Below are positions 22,139 to 33,197 of a stretch of DNA of 64,000 bases, in pieces. The translations under genes were made by a program, and so were the position numbers. The DNA lies in contig NC_134020.1 of the NCBI RefSeq assembly GCF_040712315.1, forward strand, positions 37,874,751-37,938,750. The letters are read 5' to 3'. Each line of letters begins with the position of its first letter. Within the stretch, counting starts at the first letter, position 1. The notes beneath the pieces were generated by a model. It ran no database searches. It was not told where the DNA came from and worked only from the letters and a program-made list of their open reading frames with translations. Origin of the DNA: Castanea sativa. Lineage: Eukaryota; Streptophyta; Magnoliopsida; Fagales; Fagaceae.

Positions 22139-22830
22139 TTACGAAGAAAACATGTGAATAATATTAACAAGTGCACCATAATGAGAACTCCAACGTGTAT
22201 CTCCGTGTCTTTTTAGACTCATTTCTTGATTCAAGCCACGACCAGTTGAAATTTCATTATTTTTTAGTGCTTCTATAACTTCAGCATTACGTTTTTCACG
22301 AAGAATATCATGACGTTTGCATGATGCTCCAACAATATTGAATACCTTTGCAACCAAGTTAAAAAAGGTTGCAATCTGGATGTGATTTTTTGCTACTGCA
22401 ACTAATGTTAGTTGAAGCTGATGTGCAAAGCAATGGACATAATAGGCAGAAGGATTATCTTTCAAAATAAGAGTTTTTAGTCCATTTAACTCACCTCGCA
22501 TGTTGCTTGCCCCGTCGTAGCCTTGTCCCCGCAATCTACTAATGCTTAAGCTATGTTTATTAAATACCTCCTCAATTGCACTCTTTAGTGTCACTGCTGA
22601 TGTATTATTAACATGTGTAATGCCTAAAAAGCGCTCATTCACATGTCCTGGGCTTGTCCACATAGCGCAAAGCAATCGCCATTTGTTCTTTAGTAGACAT
22701 ATCACGTGATTCATCAACTATAATAGCAAATAATGAGTCTCCAATATCTTTAATAATAGCATTTATTGTCTCAACAAATTTGCAACATTTGCTATTTCTT
22801 TTTGGATATCGTGAGAGGTCATTTGATGAT
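22139..22830 (-). pseudogene. hAT transposase DUF4371 core
   Basis: The main open part (22139-22717) carries the hallmark RLRGQGYDGASNMRGELNGL, followed by YYVHCFAHQLQLTLVAVAKN and MSLKRHGDTRWSSHYGALVN, all typical of the DUF4371/RNase-H-like catalytic region of plant TTF-type hAT transposases. Upstream, in another frame, are GDSLFAIIVDESRDMSTKEQ and MAIALRYVDKP, which join at a frameshift near 22650 to GHVNERFLGITHV. The apparent start MMNHVICLL is therefore out of frame and not real. Confidence 0.85.
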
Positions 22831-23172
22831 TTTCAGAGCATTTTCGAGGACCGCCTTATCAATTTCTTCATTGTGATTTGCAAGAAACCGTAATAATTCA
22901 AGAAAATTTCCTTGATTATTGGAGTCTTTAGATTCATCATGGCCACGAAATGCTAATCCTTGCCGTAGTAGAAAACAAATACAATCCAATCGATGCATTC
23001 AAACGAGTTCGATATTCCCTTTCTCGACATCCGATTGCTTGTTTATAACTGTTTGAATACTTTGTCTCCGGTTTAACAAAGCTTCACATTTTCTTTGAGC
23101 TATATTATGTGCACCGTTGTGGTCCCCAACGTGATTCCGTAATTTCTCCTTCTTTTTCCAATTTCGAATCCT

Positions 23173-23532
23173 TCAAGAACAAATGAGTTTCCCCTCCTCG
23201 ATCACCAAGATCGGTCGAAATAGATAACAAAATAGACAATATGCAGCATCTTTCGTAATGCTATATTCCAACCAACTAGGATAGTCTTTGAACCACACTG
23301 GATTAAATCGACGCTTTGTTTTGCCAAATTGACTTTGTGGAAAATCATGATCAACTGGTTGACAAGGTTTATTTTGTAGATAATGCCTTCTAATTTGATC
23401 TCTTTCATTAGGATGATAGTTACAAATTTTTATTCTTAAACCAGGATCCGTGGGAAGATTTGCAACATCCACTTCGATACGAGTTCGTTTAGGATTTGAT
23501 CCGGACTCATTATTATGATCAAGATTCTCCAT
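23173..23532 (-). pseudogene. hAT transposase N-terminal TTF zinc finger
   Basis: Begins MENLDHNNESGSNPKRTRIE and reads into LPTDPGLRIKICNYHPNERD, PCQPVDHDFPQSQFGKTKRR, FNPVWFKDYPSWLEYSITKD and AAYCLFCYLF, the TTF-type zinc finger (CxxC) that probably binds the transposon ends. The frame shifts within the following RPxLG segment (ILVIEEGKLICS is out of frame), separating it from the catalytic core. The ATG here looks like the original start. Confidence 0.85.
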
Positions 23533-24544
23533 AATCTCAATTAACTACAAATATATATGTCATATCATTAAAATAAAGAAAAAAAAATTACAATCTATGA
23601 TTAAGAATAATCAAATGAGGAGATCATTATAAATACAAATAGTTTAAACATATAATTTGAATTATAAATTTATGGTTAAGAATAGTCAAATTAAGAGATC
23701 CATCTAAATATAAACAGTTTAAACATATAATTTGATTCTTTAAAAAAAAATAAATAAATAAATCAAAGCAAAAGTATTAAGAGTATGCATACCTATAAAT
23801 ATTTGAATGTAACTTAAAAACCCAACTTGAATGCTTTTAAAAATCACATTAACTCCGAGATCCAAAGAAAGAAATTGGATTGAAAAGAAATTTTTTCGTT
23901 GTGATGGGAGGCGTGCCTTGTTTGCATTATATATACTTCTTTTTTTCGCAGTTCTACTGACTTCTAATCCGGGTAGGTGTAGCAAAGTTGTTATAGAGAT
24001 CATTAGAATTGTACTACTTCTAGGGGTAGAAGTCTACTACTACTAGGAAAGCAGGAAAAGTTTTATCACTTCTGTCAAAAAAAAAAAAAGGAACTCAATT
24101 AAGTCACGTTACTTTTCCTTTCTAGCTCTTTTTTTTTTTTTTTTTGTAAGGGGGGGGGGGGCCAATTTGGTATTTCCTAGTAAAAAAAAATTGAAATTTC
24201 GGGGGGCACCCGCCCCCCCTCGCCCCCCCTCCCTCCGCCCCTGCCCTGAACTCTACCCAATCACATCATGTGGGAGAAAACTTTGTTGATATACTCTGTC
24301 ATGCATAAATGAAACAAAAAAAATGAAATAAAGCACAACAGAGGAGAGTTGAGGTTAGGGATGACAAAAACGGAAGTTTCTGAATATCAACATTTAGAAG
24401 GTTTAGAAGATACCAAATTCTTATGTTGGAAGCATTATCTGTAGATTGTTAATTGCATGCGGAACACTCAGACCTGGACTCTACCCAATCACATCAGGTG
24501 GGAGAAAACTTGGTTGGTATACTCTGTCATGCATAAAAAAAAGT

Positions 24545-24745
24545 CTTTTAACTTTTTTTGTTTTTTTGTTTTCCACAGTATTTTCTTAAAACTTTCAATC
24601 AGAGACTAATCACTGTTCGTGATGGATGGGCTCATAGCGGGGTAAATCGCTGGCCCAGGGAGTTTTTTCAAAGTACTGGTGTCCGAACTTGAACTAGGGA
24701 ACTCCTAGTCAAACCCAGCCACTCGGCCAACCCCACTAGGTTAAA
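24545..24745 (-). mobile_element. tRNA-derived SINE (minus strand)
   Basis: On the minus strand the 5' part reads GGGGTTGGCCGAGTGGCTGG, containing a pol III A-box (TGGCCGAGTGG, plus coordinates 24719-24729), and 34 bp further a degenerate B-box (AGTTCAAGTTC, 24685-24695). The element then continues through unrelated body sequence to an A-rich end (T-rich on the plus strand, about 24545-24575). It is not a folded tRNA gene. Boundaries are approximate. Confidence 0.62.
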
Positions 24746-25990
24746 AGTGTCTGAACTTAAACCTCCCCATAGTTTAGCAATCTCAAGACTCCAAGAAGTT
24801 AATTGTTACTAAAGTTTAAACCAAAATTTTTATCTTATATTCATCAAAAAAAAGAAAAAAACATACACATAGCATCCTAAATTTTGAAAGTTCACATCTT
24901 ATTAGCACTATATTATGGCATTGTACTAAACACTAGATTCATGAGAATTTATAACAGAGAACACTAATTCTTTGTTAGAAACATCACCACTTTTATGCTT
25001 ACATAGGTAAAGTTCCTCCTAATGCTCCTATTATATGCTTTCACAATATGTTGAACTCCATTAAGAGTATAAACTCATCATTCACAATGTAACTATTGTC
25101 ACTTTTTAAGACGAAGGAGTTATAATACCTCAGGTTCACATGAAATGCTTATATATTTGACAAATTTACACTTGGCTTAATTTCTAAGTTGAGACGTAGC
25201 ATAATCCCTAAATTAGTTTATAACACTAATGCCATATTTTGAGATTAGTTGACATCTCTAAAACATAAAAAGGTTTTGTATCTGATTAGAGCCGCATATA
25301 GCCATCCTTATCCACATATAATGGCCGCATAGCAATACCCATGTGTTGCCATTTTGATCCACCTAGGTGCTTGGCAACACACGTGCTATAAGGATAATCT
25401 TTCTATGCATTATTATAATTTTGGGTGTCCCTTGCATACTCTAGACTTCTCTCTTTTACGGTGGGAAGATCGACAACAATGAACTCGAGGGACCTAAAGC
25501 TACTTAGATTTCACAACCAATTGGATAAAAGCCAGTTCCTTGGTGTAAACCAAGAATTATGTTGTGAAGAGAATCTCAAACCATGCGACAAACCATAGCA
25601 TGGTTGAATAATGGGTGTGGTCTCAACATCAACTTATTTCGATGTTGAGGCTTCCTTGTTACTGGTCTTGAAGTCCTTAGTGTCAATATATCTTCACTCA
25701 CCCTACTTCATTCGAGCCAAGAAATTCACACTGTAGTAATACAAGACTATTTTGATGATAAAACTCATGGCTTATTCCTCGTCTAGAGCCAAAAGTGAAA
25801 GTGTAACTTGCATGAAAATGCCAACCTTGACACAATGACACATGCTGCAACATTAGATTAAATAGGAAATTAAAGGCATATAGCGTGGTCATATCGCCTT
25901 ATCTTCTGCCCTCAGTTGTCTGATTAGGTATTATTATTATTGTTTGATTCATTTATTTATTAGAATTTTGCACACAATAATATACCATTT
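24746..25990. other. AT-rich intergenic DNA
   Basis: No gene, RNA or delimited mobile element is seen. Around 25280-25390, 'agccgcatatagccatc' and 'ataatggccgcatagcaa' form a weak local repeat. Confidence 0.5.
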
Positions 25991-25992
25991 TT

Positions 25993-26058
25993 GGAAAAAG
26001 TTTTATCGGGAATTGAAAAAGTTTTGACAGCTTTTTCAATTCCTGATAAAGTTTTTCA
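25993..26058. repeat. Strong hairpin (27-bp arms), MITE core
   Basis: The left arm GAAAAAGTTTTATCGGGAAT-TGAAAAAG pairs with CTTTTTCAATTCCTGATAAAG-TTTTTC across a 9-nt loop TTTTGACAG, with two or three mismatches or bulges. It is followed at 26070-26099 by the palindrome 'ttaatgtatgccctaaaggcatacattag', a terminus like that of the MITE at 17660. Likely the remains of a related MITE. Confidence 0.7.
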
Positions 26059-26236
26059 AAAACGGATTTGTTAATGTATGCCCTAAAGGCATACATTAGC
26101 TGGACCTTATTTATTAATCGAGTACTATTAGGATTTAGGAGAACATACAACAACATTTATATTCCCCTGTAAGGTTGGGAAGATATTTTACAGCAAGATG
26201 GATTTGTCAAAGGGCCGCACATCCCAGTCTTCTGCA

Positions 26237-26340
26237 CTAGGTTGCACCGACTGCCATTTTTGGCGACATGTCGCTGTTTGACACGTGTCAGACACGGATA
26301 CCGGCACGACTCGCCAAACTCCAGTGTCCGAGTGGTTTCC

Positions 26341-26371
<31 letters not shown>

Positions 26372-26581
26372 TTTTTTTTCTTCGCTTCTCTAACACAACG
26401 CCGATGTGGCTCCGACACGGTGGACACGCTAGCAGTGAAAAAAAAAAAAAAACAGAAAATCACAGATCAACCCTCCCTTTGGCCTCTACCCCGCTACCCT
26501 CGGTCTCTCACCAGTGCTAGATCGGGCCGATCAGCGAATCGGCGACCTCCATAGATAGTCGTCGTCAACGCCATGCCTTCC

Positions 26582-26617
<36 letters not shown>

Positions 26618-26795
26618 CATGGAATAGGACTGATAGGCAACAAGTCCGACCTTTTCTCTTCTCTCTCTCTCTCTCTCTGTTTTTTTTTTTTTCTTTCTTT
26701 CAGATGTGCTTTGGCCAACCTTACCTCATTGTCACTGCGTTACTTATAAAGCTTTTTTTTTTCTTTTTATTCCCACTCTCACTGTCATTGTGTTA

Positions 26796-26843
<48 letters not shown>

Positions 26844-27095
26844 TCTCTACTCTTGGTTTGTACTCTAAACATTTTTTGTATTATTGTACTACTTTGAGTG
26901 TTAGTTTACTTATTTGTAGTTCTTATATAATTTAAATTCTAGACATAAACTTATTTTATGTCTAAAAATATTTAAAAATATGCCTAAATATAAAATTTAA
27001 TTAATTATTTAATTATTGTGTCCACGCCGTGTCGTATCCTTATTTTTCAAAAATCGTTGTATCCCTGTGTCCGTGTCTATGTCGGTGCAACTTAG
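26237..27095. mobile_element. Non-autonomous hAT-like element with microsatellites (859 bp)
   Basis: Ends are CTAGGTTGCACCGACTGCC and, reverse-complemented from the right, CTAAGTTGCACCGACATAG. The flanks carry a perfect 8-bp duplication CTTCTGCA (26229-26236 and 27096-27103). Subterminal 'gacacgtgtcagacacggatac' on the left is mirrored by 'ccgtgtcgtatcc' and 'ctgtgtccgtgtc' on the right. The core contains a ~40-nt T-run, two (CT)n tracts and a (TA)n tract. Open frames over these tracts on both strands are low-complexity and not coding. Confidence 0.8.
26340..26838. repeat. Microsatellite cluster: poly(T), (CT)n, (TA)n
   Basis: Poly(T) with one C at 26340-26379, (CT)n at 26584-26615 and about 26655-26679, and (TA)n at 26796-26838, all inside the hAT-like element. 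Confidence 0.95.
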
Positions 27096-27103
27096 CTTCT
27101 GCA

Positions 27104-27288
27104 TTGTTGCAACGACTAGTAAAATGACACGTTCCATTATCGATTTCACTTGTTTTGGGTAAGAAATCCAAATCTGCATGATCATCAAAATTATAGAGAT
27201 TTGATTCTGCGTGTAGACTGTAGAGATATTTGTCAAAAATAACAATAATGAAATTCATGAATATCTACTGTGTATGTGTTCTTGTGCA

Positions 27289-27331
<43 letters not shown>

Positions 27332-27934
27332 TACCAAAGGGGTCCCTTGAGGAATGCAAAGAAAATAGCGGGACGAGAAGGAGAAGAATAGCAAACAGAA
27401 GAAGCTTTGCTACTGCCATATATGTTTGTGTTAATTGTGATAGCACTGTTGAATATAATAAGCTAAACGACAGTGTAGCACTACAGCCTTTTATTAGAAG
27501 ATTATCAAAACGGCACTGTAGGCAAGATTTAAGAGAAGAAAGCAAAACTGTGTCATACTGAGCAATAGTGATGTTGCATAAAAAATAAAAAAATAAAAAA
27601 GCAATAGTGATGAACAGTAAAATTTATCCTCACTGAGTAAGGACAAGGCTTATGTTTAGTGCAGATGTGGACACATGTCCAAAGTTGAACACGTGTCTGT
27701 ATCCTAACATATTCAATGCAACGATGTACTGGATATAGAATTTGTTACGAATTCTGTTATATCCAAATCCATTGAGTTATAGATTATATTACAAATTTTG
27801 TATACCATGGGTAAGATATTTAAGAGTTAGTTTGTTATACTATCTAATTTTTAGTCTTAGCCTCTGTTGCTATCTATATAATATCTAAAAATTGAAATAT
27901 AATATTTATTATTGCTACGTTTCTATTAAGCCTC
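27104..27934. other. Intergenic DNA with (TG)n(GA)n tract
   Basis: A compound (TG)n(GA)n microsatellite lies at 27289-27331. Open frames through it exist on both strands and are not considered genes. Nothing else is recognised. Confidence 0.5.
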
Positions 27935-28003
27935 GTAGTGGCCATGTCATTATTTTTTTTCTGTCATTTCTTCAAAAAATATGTATACAAATATTAATGT
28001 ATG

Positions 28004-28317
28004 TGTTAGAATTAAAGTCTGATTGGAATGTGTAAACTTTGAGCAATAAAAAGGTTACTTGGGATGTGTAAAGGGTGAAATGTATAAAGCCTATAGGGGA
28101 GATGTATATCCATAAGTGTACTCATTATTACAACCTTATCTCATAAACTCTACAAACATTCGAAAGTCCTATATATATGTGGGATTACTTTACTGTTATT
28201 GTACATATCTAAGAAAGATTAAAAGAATTGTGGATGACCACTTGAATATAAGAGTTTATCAATATATATTTCTTGTTTCTTTTACTTTGTTTTATATATT
28301 TCTATCATTTCACAATA
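28004..28317 (+). repeat. Copia left LTR (314 bp)
   Basis: Starts TGTTAGAATTAAAGTC and ends TTTCACAATA. The end is fixed by divergence from the right LTR after this point and by abutment of the target duplication at the other LTR. It gives TG...TA rather than TG...CA termini. The sequence following it, CGTTATCAGCACGAAC, is the candidate primer binding site. Confidence 0.9.
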
Positions 28318-28333
28318 CGTTATCAGCACGAAC
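28318..28333 (+). other. Candidate copia primer binding site
   Basis: CGTTATCAGCACGAAC directly follows the left LTR. It resembles the TATCAG-containing tRNA-Met-type primer sites of plant copia elements, but the match is partial, so the tRNA is not assigned. Confidence 0.45.
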
Positions 28334-28748
28334 TTCTACCCAATCTTTGGAAAGGAAGTTGTCCTCCTATTGTTCTTCAATCATCAAAGATTATTTGTGT
28401 AGTTCTCTCAACTCATGGTAAGTTTTCTTTTTAAGGAATTAGTAATTATCCTATTTGTTTGTCTTTACGTTTTACGCTCATAATTTTAGTAATTTTTAAT
28501 TGATTAAAAAATTTATGAGATTCACGTTATTCTATTGTTATGAGATGCATGTTATGAGATTCACATTTAATTGATTAAAAATATTTTGTTAAAAATGGTT
28601 TGTGATAAAGCAACTTAATTATAGTTATTTGTACCGTGTATGAATCAACTTTGAATAGATATGTCTATGTAGCATTCTTTCATTAGAATTTTGTATGATA
28701 AAAATATTTGTTTATTTAATTACTTACGTAATTATATATTTGATATAA

Positions 28749-29400
28749 ATGTCAAACCTTACAAAACTTAAATTTGTTGTCCTTGACATCTTAGGCAAGA
28801 ATTTCTTACCATGGATATCATGGATCCTTGATACTAAGATTCATCTTGAAGCAATGAATCTTGATGAGATTTATGTTGATGTAATAAATCCTGAAGATAT
28901 TATTATGGCAACAGAGTATCCCAAAAGGATCATTCAAAAGCAATAATTTTTATTTGTCATTATTTACATAAAAACTAAGTACTTTACTATGAAGGATCCA
29001 TTAGGAGAATTACAGGTTCTAGAAGAACTTGATCATCCTAAAAGCTCAGTATGACTAAAGTTGCAATAAACTAAAGGTGGAAGTGAGTTAATCTGGCACT
29101 TTAAAATCAACCCACAATTAAAATTATATAATAGAAAACATATATATTATGTTTCGAATGTGCTTCTGCAGTAGCAATATCGAATGCATATGTTCATAAA
29201 GTGTTATGAACTAATATTTTATCTTCTAGTGGTCGAACAAAATAATGAGTTGTTGCTGAAAACCATCAAAAGGCCATGAAATTAAGTGTTATAACTATGG
29301 TACGAAAGGTCATTGGTCACATACCTGTTGTACTCCTAAATATTTGGTAGATTTGTACCAAGCCACCATAAATGAAAAAGGGAATTGAAACGAACTTTGC
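28749..29400 (+). pseudogene. Copia gag with damaged zinc knuckle
   Basis: Begins MSNLTKLKFVVLDILGKNFL, the usual plant copia Gag start, and shows DTKIHLEAMNL. After residue 65 the frame is lost and much of gag appears deleted or shifted. At 29287-29328 the knuckle reads CYNYGTKGHWSHTC, where the second Cys of CxxCxxxxHxxxxC is replaced by Tyr. Gag would form the particle and package RNA. Confidence 0.85.
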
Positions 29401-29719
29401 TAATCATAATAATCTTGAAGATCCTATGAATTATCTTGATTTTTCCAAATTAAGTGGATATGACTCATCTTGATATGTCGTTGATAGAATATTTGATAAT
29501 TTGATTAGTGATGGAAATGTTCATACCAATTAAATATTTTCTTTTATTATATTATCGTATTCTAATAAGTATGATTGGTGATGGAAATATCCATACCAAT
29601 TAATTATTTTCCTTTCATTATATTATGGCATTGAAATAAGTATTTTTATTTTGATATATTTTATTTATATTTAAAGTAATAAAGTTTAATTTATGTTTTG
29701 CATATGTGAAGATGCATGG

Positions 29720-30306
29720 GTCATACTAGTAAAATCAATTCCAAGATGAATAGAGAAGATTTTTATCTAGCAGACAGTGTAACAACTCATACGATCCTTA
29801 AAGATAAAAAATAATTTCAAATTTTAAAATTATGCAAAGCCAATGTCAATACCATATCAGGTTCATCAAACTTAATTGAAGGCTCTGGAAGAGCGATTAT
29901 CATGTTGCCAAAGGACACAAAACTTTGTATTTATAATGCTTTGTATTCTTCTAAATCAAACAGAAATTTACTCAACTTTAAGGATATACGTTATAATGGT
30001 TATCATATTGAAACTAATAACGAAGGCAGTGAAGAATTTCTTTATATTATTTCAATAGTATCGGGCCAGAAGCTCATATTAGAAAAACTGCCTATTTTCT
30101 CTTCTAGATTGTATTATATTACAATGAGAACAGTTGAAACAGATGTTGTAATACACCAGAAGTGTTTGGACTCAAAGGTTTTTATGCTTTGGCATTATCG
30201 TCTTGGACATCCAGGATCAATAATGATACGTCGAATTATTAAAAACTCTCACGGACATCCCTTAAAGAACCAGGAGATTCTTTTATCAAAAGAGTCTTTT
30301 ATCTAG
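29720..30306 (+). pseudogene. Copia protease and start of GAG-pre-integrase
   Basis: Near 29770 the reading ADSVTTHTILKDKK is the aspartic protease active site with Val instead of Gly (D-S-V for D-[ST]-G). It continues with TISGSSNLIEGSGRAIIMLP (stop-interrupted) and an open stretch (29902-30306) holding YNALYSSKSNRNL and the GAG-pre-integrase zinc-binding block WHYRLGHPGS, then shifts frame. Protease function is expected to be lost. Confidence 0.85.
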
Positions 30307-31399
30307 TGATTATCCATGTAGTGCATGTTCTCAAGGTAAATTAATTACCAAATCATCACATTCAAAGATTGTTGTTGAGTGTCCATCTTTCTTAGAAAGA
30401 ATTCAAGGTGATATATGTGGACCAATACACCCACCTTGGGGTCCATTCAAGTATTTTATGGTATTAATTGATGCATCAACCAAATGGTCACATGTATGTT
30501 TACTTTCTATTATAAATGTTGCATTTGCTAGGCTTCTTGCTCAAATAATTAGGTTGCGAGCACAATTTCCTGATTATCCAATTAGGAAAATTCATTTAGA
30601 TAATGCTGCTGAGTTCACATCTCAAGTTTTTAATAACTATTGCATGTCAATTGGAATTGATGTTGAGCATCCTATTACCCATACGCATGCTCAAAATGGT
30701 TTAGCCGAATCACTTATCAAGAGACTTCAAATTATTGCTCGACCTTTGCTTATGAAATCAAAATTACCAGTTTCTGCTGCATCATTAGTTCGCATTAAGC
30801 CAACTACTTATCATAAATTCTCACCATTGCAACTTGTACTTGGAAAACAACCAAATATTTTTCACTTGCGCACATTTGGTTATGCTGTATATGTACCTAT
30901 TGCACCCCCAAAACGCACTAAGATGGATCCTCAACATAGACTTGGAATTTATATAGGTTCTGATTCCCCACCTATCATTAGATATCTTGAACCTCTAACT
31001 AGTGATGTTTTTAAGGCATGTTTTGAGGATTGTCATTTTAATGAAACAATCTTCCTACCATTAGGGGGAGAAAAGTCGTTGCCTAAAGCACAACGTGAGA
31101 TTACTTGGAATATTTCGACGTTATCTCATCTTGATCCTCGTACAAATCAATGTGAACTGGAAATTCAAAAGATTATTCATTTGCAAGGAATTGCAAATCA
31201 ATTACCGGATGTATTCACCGACAATAAGAAAATAGTGAAATCTTACATTTCAGCTGCTAATACTCCAACACGAATTGAAGTCCACATAGGACAATCAGTT
31301 AATACAGCAGCAAATGAATCAAAGCCACACTTGAAGTGTGGAAGACCTATCAGTGTTAAAGATAAAATTCCCTGGAAGAGAAAAGTACAAGAAAAATAA
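30307..31399 (+). pseudogene. Copia integrase, core largely open
   Basis: Frame is regained near 30330 with CSACSQGKLI (the CC of the HHCC finger) and GDICGPIHPPWGPFKYFM. The open part from 30458 has the DDE core: VLIDASTKW (first D), KIHLDNAAEFTSQVF (second D), ITHTHAQNGLAESLIKRLQI (E). Between PVSAA and SLVRIKPTTYHKFSPLQL, the block that usually contains W-A-LHAA is missing, an in-frame loss of roughly ten codons. The C-terminal part FHLRTFGYAVYVPIAPPKRT is intact in appearance. The three catalytic acids are all present. Confidence 0.9.
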
Positions 31400-31679
31400 G
31401 TTGCAACCTATAAAGAGACTATACCCAAGAAACAGGTTACATAAATAATTGATCTATCCAAACCTTATGAATAAAAATCTCCTAAAAATAAACCTCTTGA
31501 AGAGTTATTTCCTGAAGAGGATCAGGTACGTAAAAATAACAAGATCTCGATACATTATTTACATACAGGAGAAATATGGGATAGAAATAAAATTGTTGTC
31601 AACAACATATTTTCATATAAAGTTGCTCTTGATATTACCAGAAGTAATGATAATGAATATGAACCATAAACCGTTGATG

Positions 31680-32700
31680 AATGTCAACGTAGAAATGATT
31701 GAACAATGTGGAAAGAGGCGATTCAAGCAGAATTAAATTCACTAAGTAAACATGAAGTTTTTGGACCTGTAGTCCGAACACCTAAAGGTGTAATGCCTGT
31801 TGGATACAAATGGGTATTTGTATGTAAATGAAATGAGAAAAATGAAATTATAAGGTAAAAAGCGCAACTTGTAGCACAAGGTTTCTCACAGAGACCTGGT
31901 ATTGACTATGAGGAAACATATGCTCCTGTAATGGACGGAACTACATTCTGATTATCAAAAAATCAGAATCCGAATTTGCTATTGTTGCAGTATATGTTAA
32001 TAATTTAAATCTTGTAGGGACTCCAGAAGAGTTAACAAAAATAGCAATTTGTTTAAAGAATGAATTTAAGACGAAAAATCTTGGTAAGACAAAATTGTCT
32101 TGGCCTGCAAATTGAACATCTTCCACATGCTCCTGTAATGGACGCAACTACATTCTGATTATCAAAAAATCAGAATCCAAATTTGCTATTGTTGCAGTAT
32201 ATGTTGATAATTTAAATCTTGTAGGGACTCCAGAAGAGTTAACAAAAATAGCAATTTGTTTAAAGAATGAATTTAAGACGAAAAATCTTGGTAAGACAAA
32301 ATTGTCTTGGCCTGCAAATTGAACATCTTCCAAATGGAATTCTTGTTCATCAATCAATGTACACAACAAAAGTCCTGAAGCAATTTTACATGGATAAAGC
32401 TCATCCTTTGAGCGCTCCAATGGTGGGTTGGTCACTTGATGTCAAGAAAGATTTGTTTCGACCACAAGAAGATGATGAAGAAACTCTTGGTCTTGAAGTA
32501 CCATATCTTAGTGCAATTGGTGTTTTGATGTATCTTGCAAATTACACACAACCTGATATAGCATTTGCAGTTAACTTACTACAAGGTATAGTTTTGCACC
32601 AACTCAAAGAAATTGGAATGGAATTAAGCATATTTTACGTTATCTTCGTGGGACTACTGATTTGGGATTATTTTATCCAAATTGATCAAAACCACAGTTA
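31680..32700 (+). pseudogene. Copia reverse transcriptase, core deleted, tail duplicated
   Basis: Starts EAIQAELNSLSKHEVFGPVV and VMPVGYKWVFV, then [20 protein letters not shown] and APVMD, but jumps directly to IIKKSESEFAIVAVYV. The palm/fingers segment that normally lies between (TAYLYGSLD, SLYGLKQSGR blocks) is absent. The YVDD box occurs twice because of a 207-bp tandem duplication, once as YVNN (about 32000) and once as YVDN (about 32206), so neither is catalytic. The thumb region follows (MYTTKVLKQFYMDKAHPLSA, PYLSAIGVLMYLANYTQPDI). Several frameshifts. Confidence 0.88.
31921..32336 (+). repeat. 207-bp tandem duplication inside the copia RT
   Basis: 31921-32127 and 32128-32336 are direct repeats differing at about four positions by eye (around 98% identical). 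Both start TGCTCCTGTAATGGACG and run through the YVDD region to 'attgaacatcttcca'. Their closeness compared with the 6% LTR divergence implies the duplication arose after insertion. Confidence 0.92.
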
Positions 32701-33197
32701 GTTGGATATGCTGATACAGGTTACCTTTCTGATTCACACAAAGGCCGATCACAAACAGGATATTTATTTACTTATGGAAACACTGTTATTTCATGGAGAT
32801 CTGTTAAGCATACAATTTCTGCTACTTCCTCAAATCATGCAAAGATTATCGCAATTCATGAAGTCGTGAATGTGTTTGGTTGAGATCGGTAATTCAACAT
32901 ATTTGTGAGAACTGTGGATTATCATCAATCATAAATAGTCCAACAATATTATTCGAAGATAATGCCACTTGTATGACTCAAATTAGGGGAGGCTATATCA
33001 AGGGTGATAGAAAAAAGCATATTGCACCAAATTTTTTTTATACATATGAGCTCCAAAAGAGTGGCAATATTGATGTCAAGCAGATACAATCATGTGATAA
33101 TTTGGCCAATATGTTCACTAAGCCATTACCAACTGCGACTTTTAAGAAGATGGTGCACAACATTGGTATGCGTCGGCTTAAGGATATTTTACCATGA
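32701..33197 (+). pseudogene. Copia RNase H
   Basis: QLVGYADTGYLSDSHKGRSQ, TGYLFTYGNTVISWRSVKHT and SATSSNHAKIIAIHE give the copia RNase H. The first catalytic Asp (GYAD) is present. After a frameshift, MRSVIQHICENCGLSS, LFEDNATCMTQI, KHIAPNFFYTYELQ and DNLANMFTKPLPTATFKKMV complete the domain up to a natural-looking end, MRRLKDILP. The role is degradation of template RNA during reverse transcription. Confidence 0.88.

Larger units (their letters stand above)
21024..24243 (-). mobile_element. Complete but inactive hAT transposon, TTF-type (3220 bp)
   Basis: The left terminus is CAAAGGGGCGGAGCTG; the right reverse-complements to CAGGGGCGGAGGGAGG. The flanking 8-bp target duplication is CCCCGAAC (21016-21023) and CCCTGAAC (24244-24251), one mismatch. 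Inside, on the minus strand, lie the N-terminal TTF zinc finger, the DUF4371 core and the C-terminal dimerisation region of a 'zinc finger MYM-type 1-like' transposase, all broken by frameshifts and stops. Poly(G) and C-rich tracts near 24149-24240 form the 5' subterminal region. It would have moved by cut-and-paste; now it is a fossil that may still have carried usable ends. Confidence 0.88.
20471..24540. repeat. Tandem duplication (228-bp spacing) whose left copy is split by insertions
   Basis: The right copy (about 24330-24540) runs 'gagttgaggttagggatgac...attgcatgcggaacactcagacctggactctacccaatcacatcagg...catgcataaa'. The left copy has the same parts in the same order at about 20480-20604, 21010-21023 and 24252-24310, interrupted by a ~405-bp segment (20605-21009) and by the hAT element. 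Matching blocks are strongly similar by eye. The right copy therefore preserves the pre-insertion arrangement. Confidence 0.8.

Noticed and set aside
24615..24745. tRNA gene suggested by A- and B-box motifs
   Set aside because: No cloverleaf or acceptor pairing can be drawn and the sequence continues into an A-rich tail; it is a SINE. The same applies to 50273-50415.
26188..26554. Several overlapping open frames on both strands
   Set aside because: They run through poly(T), poly(A) and CT tracts of a transposon and encode only homopolymers and basic stretches.
27255..27561. 95-96-codon frames on both strands
   Set aside because: They rest on a (TG)n(GA)n microsatellite and have no recognisable domain.
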